Origin: an uncultured Treponema sp.
GTDB taxonomy: Bacteria > Spirochaetota > Spirochaetia > Treponematales > Treponemataceae
Length of the DNA: 14,238 bases
NCBI GenBank assembly: GCA_905236315.1
Contig: CAJOPO010000107.1
Coordinates: 1-14,238 of the forward strand
Direction of reading: 5' to 3'
Shown here: positions 14,189 through 14,238 of the stretch, piece after piece
Numbering within the stretch: the first letter of the stretch is position 1
Layout of the letters: every line of letters starts with the position of its first letter
Position numbers and translations under genes: made by a program
Notes under the pieces: generated by a model
The model's input: only the letters and a program-made list of their open reading frames with translations
What the model was told of the DNA's origin: nothing
The model's database searches: none

Positions 14189-14238
14189 CTACCTAGTAAG
14201 AAAATTTCCCTTCTTTATACGTTCACGCCAATAATCTA
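14189..14238 (-). CDS. 3' end of an unidentified gene
   Basis: The last bases of the window, read on the minus strand, give an open frame ending DYWRERIKKGNFLTR and a TAG stop (14191-14189), 10 bp before the cupin start. The composition and the tight spacing look like the end of a co-transcribed gene whose body lies outside the window. Fifteen residues are too few to identify it. It could be another sugar-biosynthesis or transfer enzyme, judging only by context. Confidence 0.5.
   Translation of the reverse strand, partial: DYWRERIKKGNFLTR

Overview
This window comes from an AT-rich bacterial chromosome, probably an anaerobe. It holds eight protein genes complete or nearly so, the last codons of a ninth, and one tRNA gene. 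The lineage is not settled by the sequence. Candidates are a host-associated spirochaete (Treponema-like, from the feel of the RsgA and the permease-kinase) or a clostridium (a glnA gene followed by an ANTAR regulator is known there). Most promoters found match the sigma-70 consensus closely, and most minus-strand genes have a recognisable Shine-Dalgarno sequence. The tRNA gene does not encode CCA.

Layout. Bases 1-250 have no gene but carry two long perfect hairpins and several short palindromes. Bases 259-411 (minus) are a complete tRNA-Ala(GGC) unit with terminator and promoter. Bases 509-4449 (plus) encode an amino-acid-permease/hybrid histidine kinase fusion and the ribosome-assembly GTPase RsgA. 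Convergent to these, bases 4476-10631 (minus) form a compact unit: promoter, leader with a strong intrinsic terminator, then carA, carB, glnA and an ANTAR response regulator. Gaps in this unit are 19 and 6 bp, and carA and carB overlap. Bases 10652-14238 (minus) look like the end of a cell-surface polysaccharide locus: a very large GT-C-like membrane protein, a stand-alone CapF-type cupin, and the 3' end of another gene.

How the genes may work together. CarAB consumes glutamine to make carbamoyl phosphate for pyrimidines and arginine, and GlnA makes glutamine. The last gene encodes an RNA-binding ANTAR protein, a family of transcription antiterminators. The operon leader contains a strong terminator directly before carA. 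A small hairpin with a six-base loop of the ANTAR type (A at position 1, G at position 4) uses part of the terminator's 5' arm, so the two cannot form together. The main hypothesis is that the operon's own ANTAR protein controls read-through into carAB-glnA. The usual second hexaloop hairpin is not evident, so this is not proven.

Several enzymes in the unit look modified. GlnA lacks its usual C-terminal tail, CarB has a shortened central oligomerization domain, and the CarB effector domain lacks several UMP-site residues. These could mean that control has moved from the enzymes to transcription, but that is inference.
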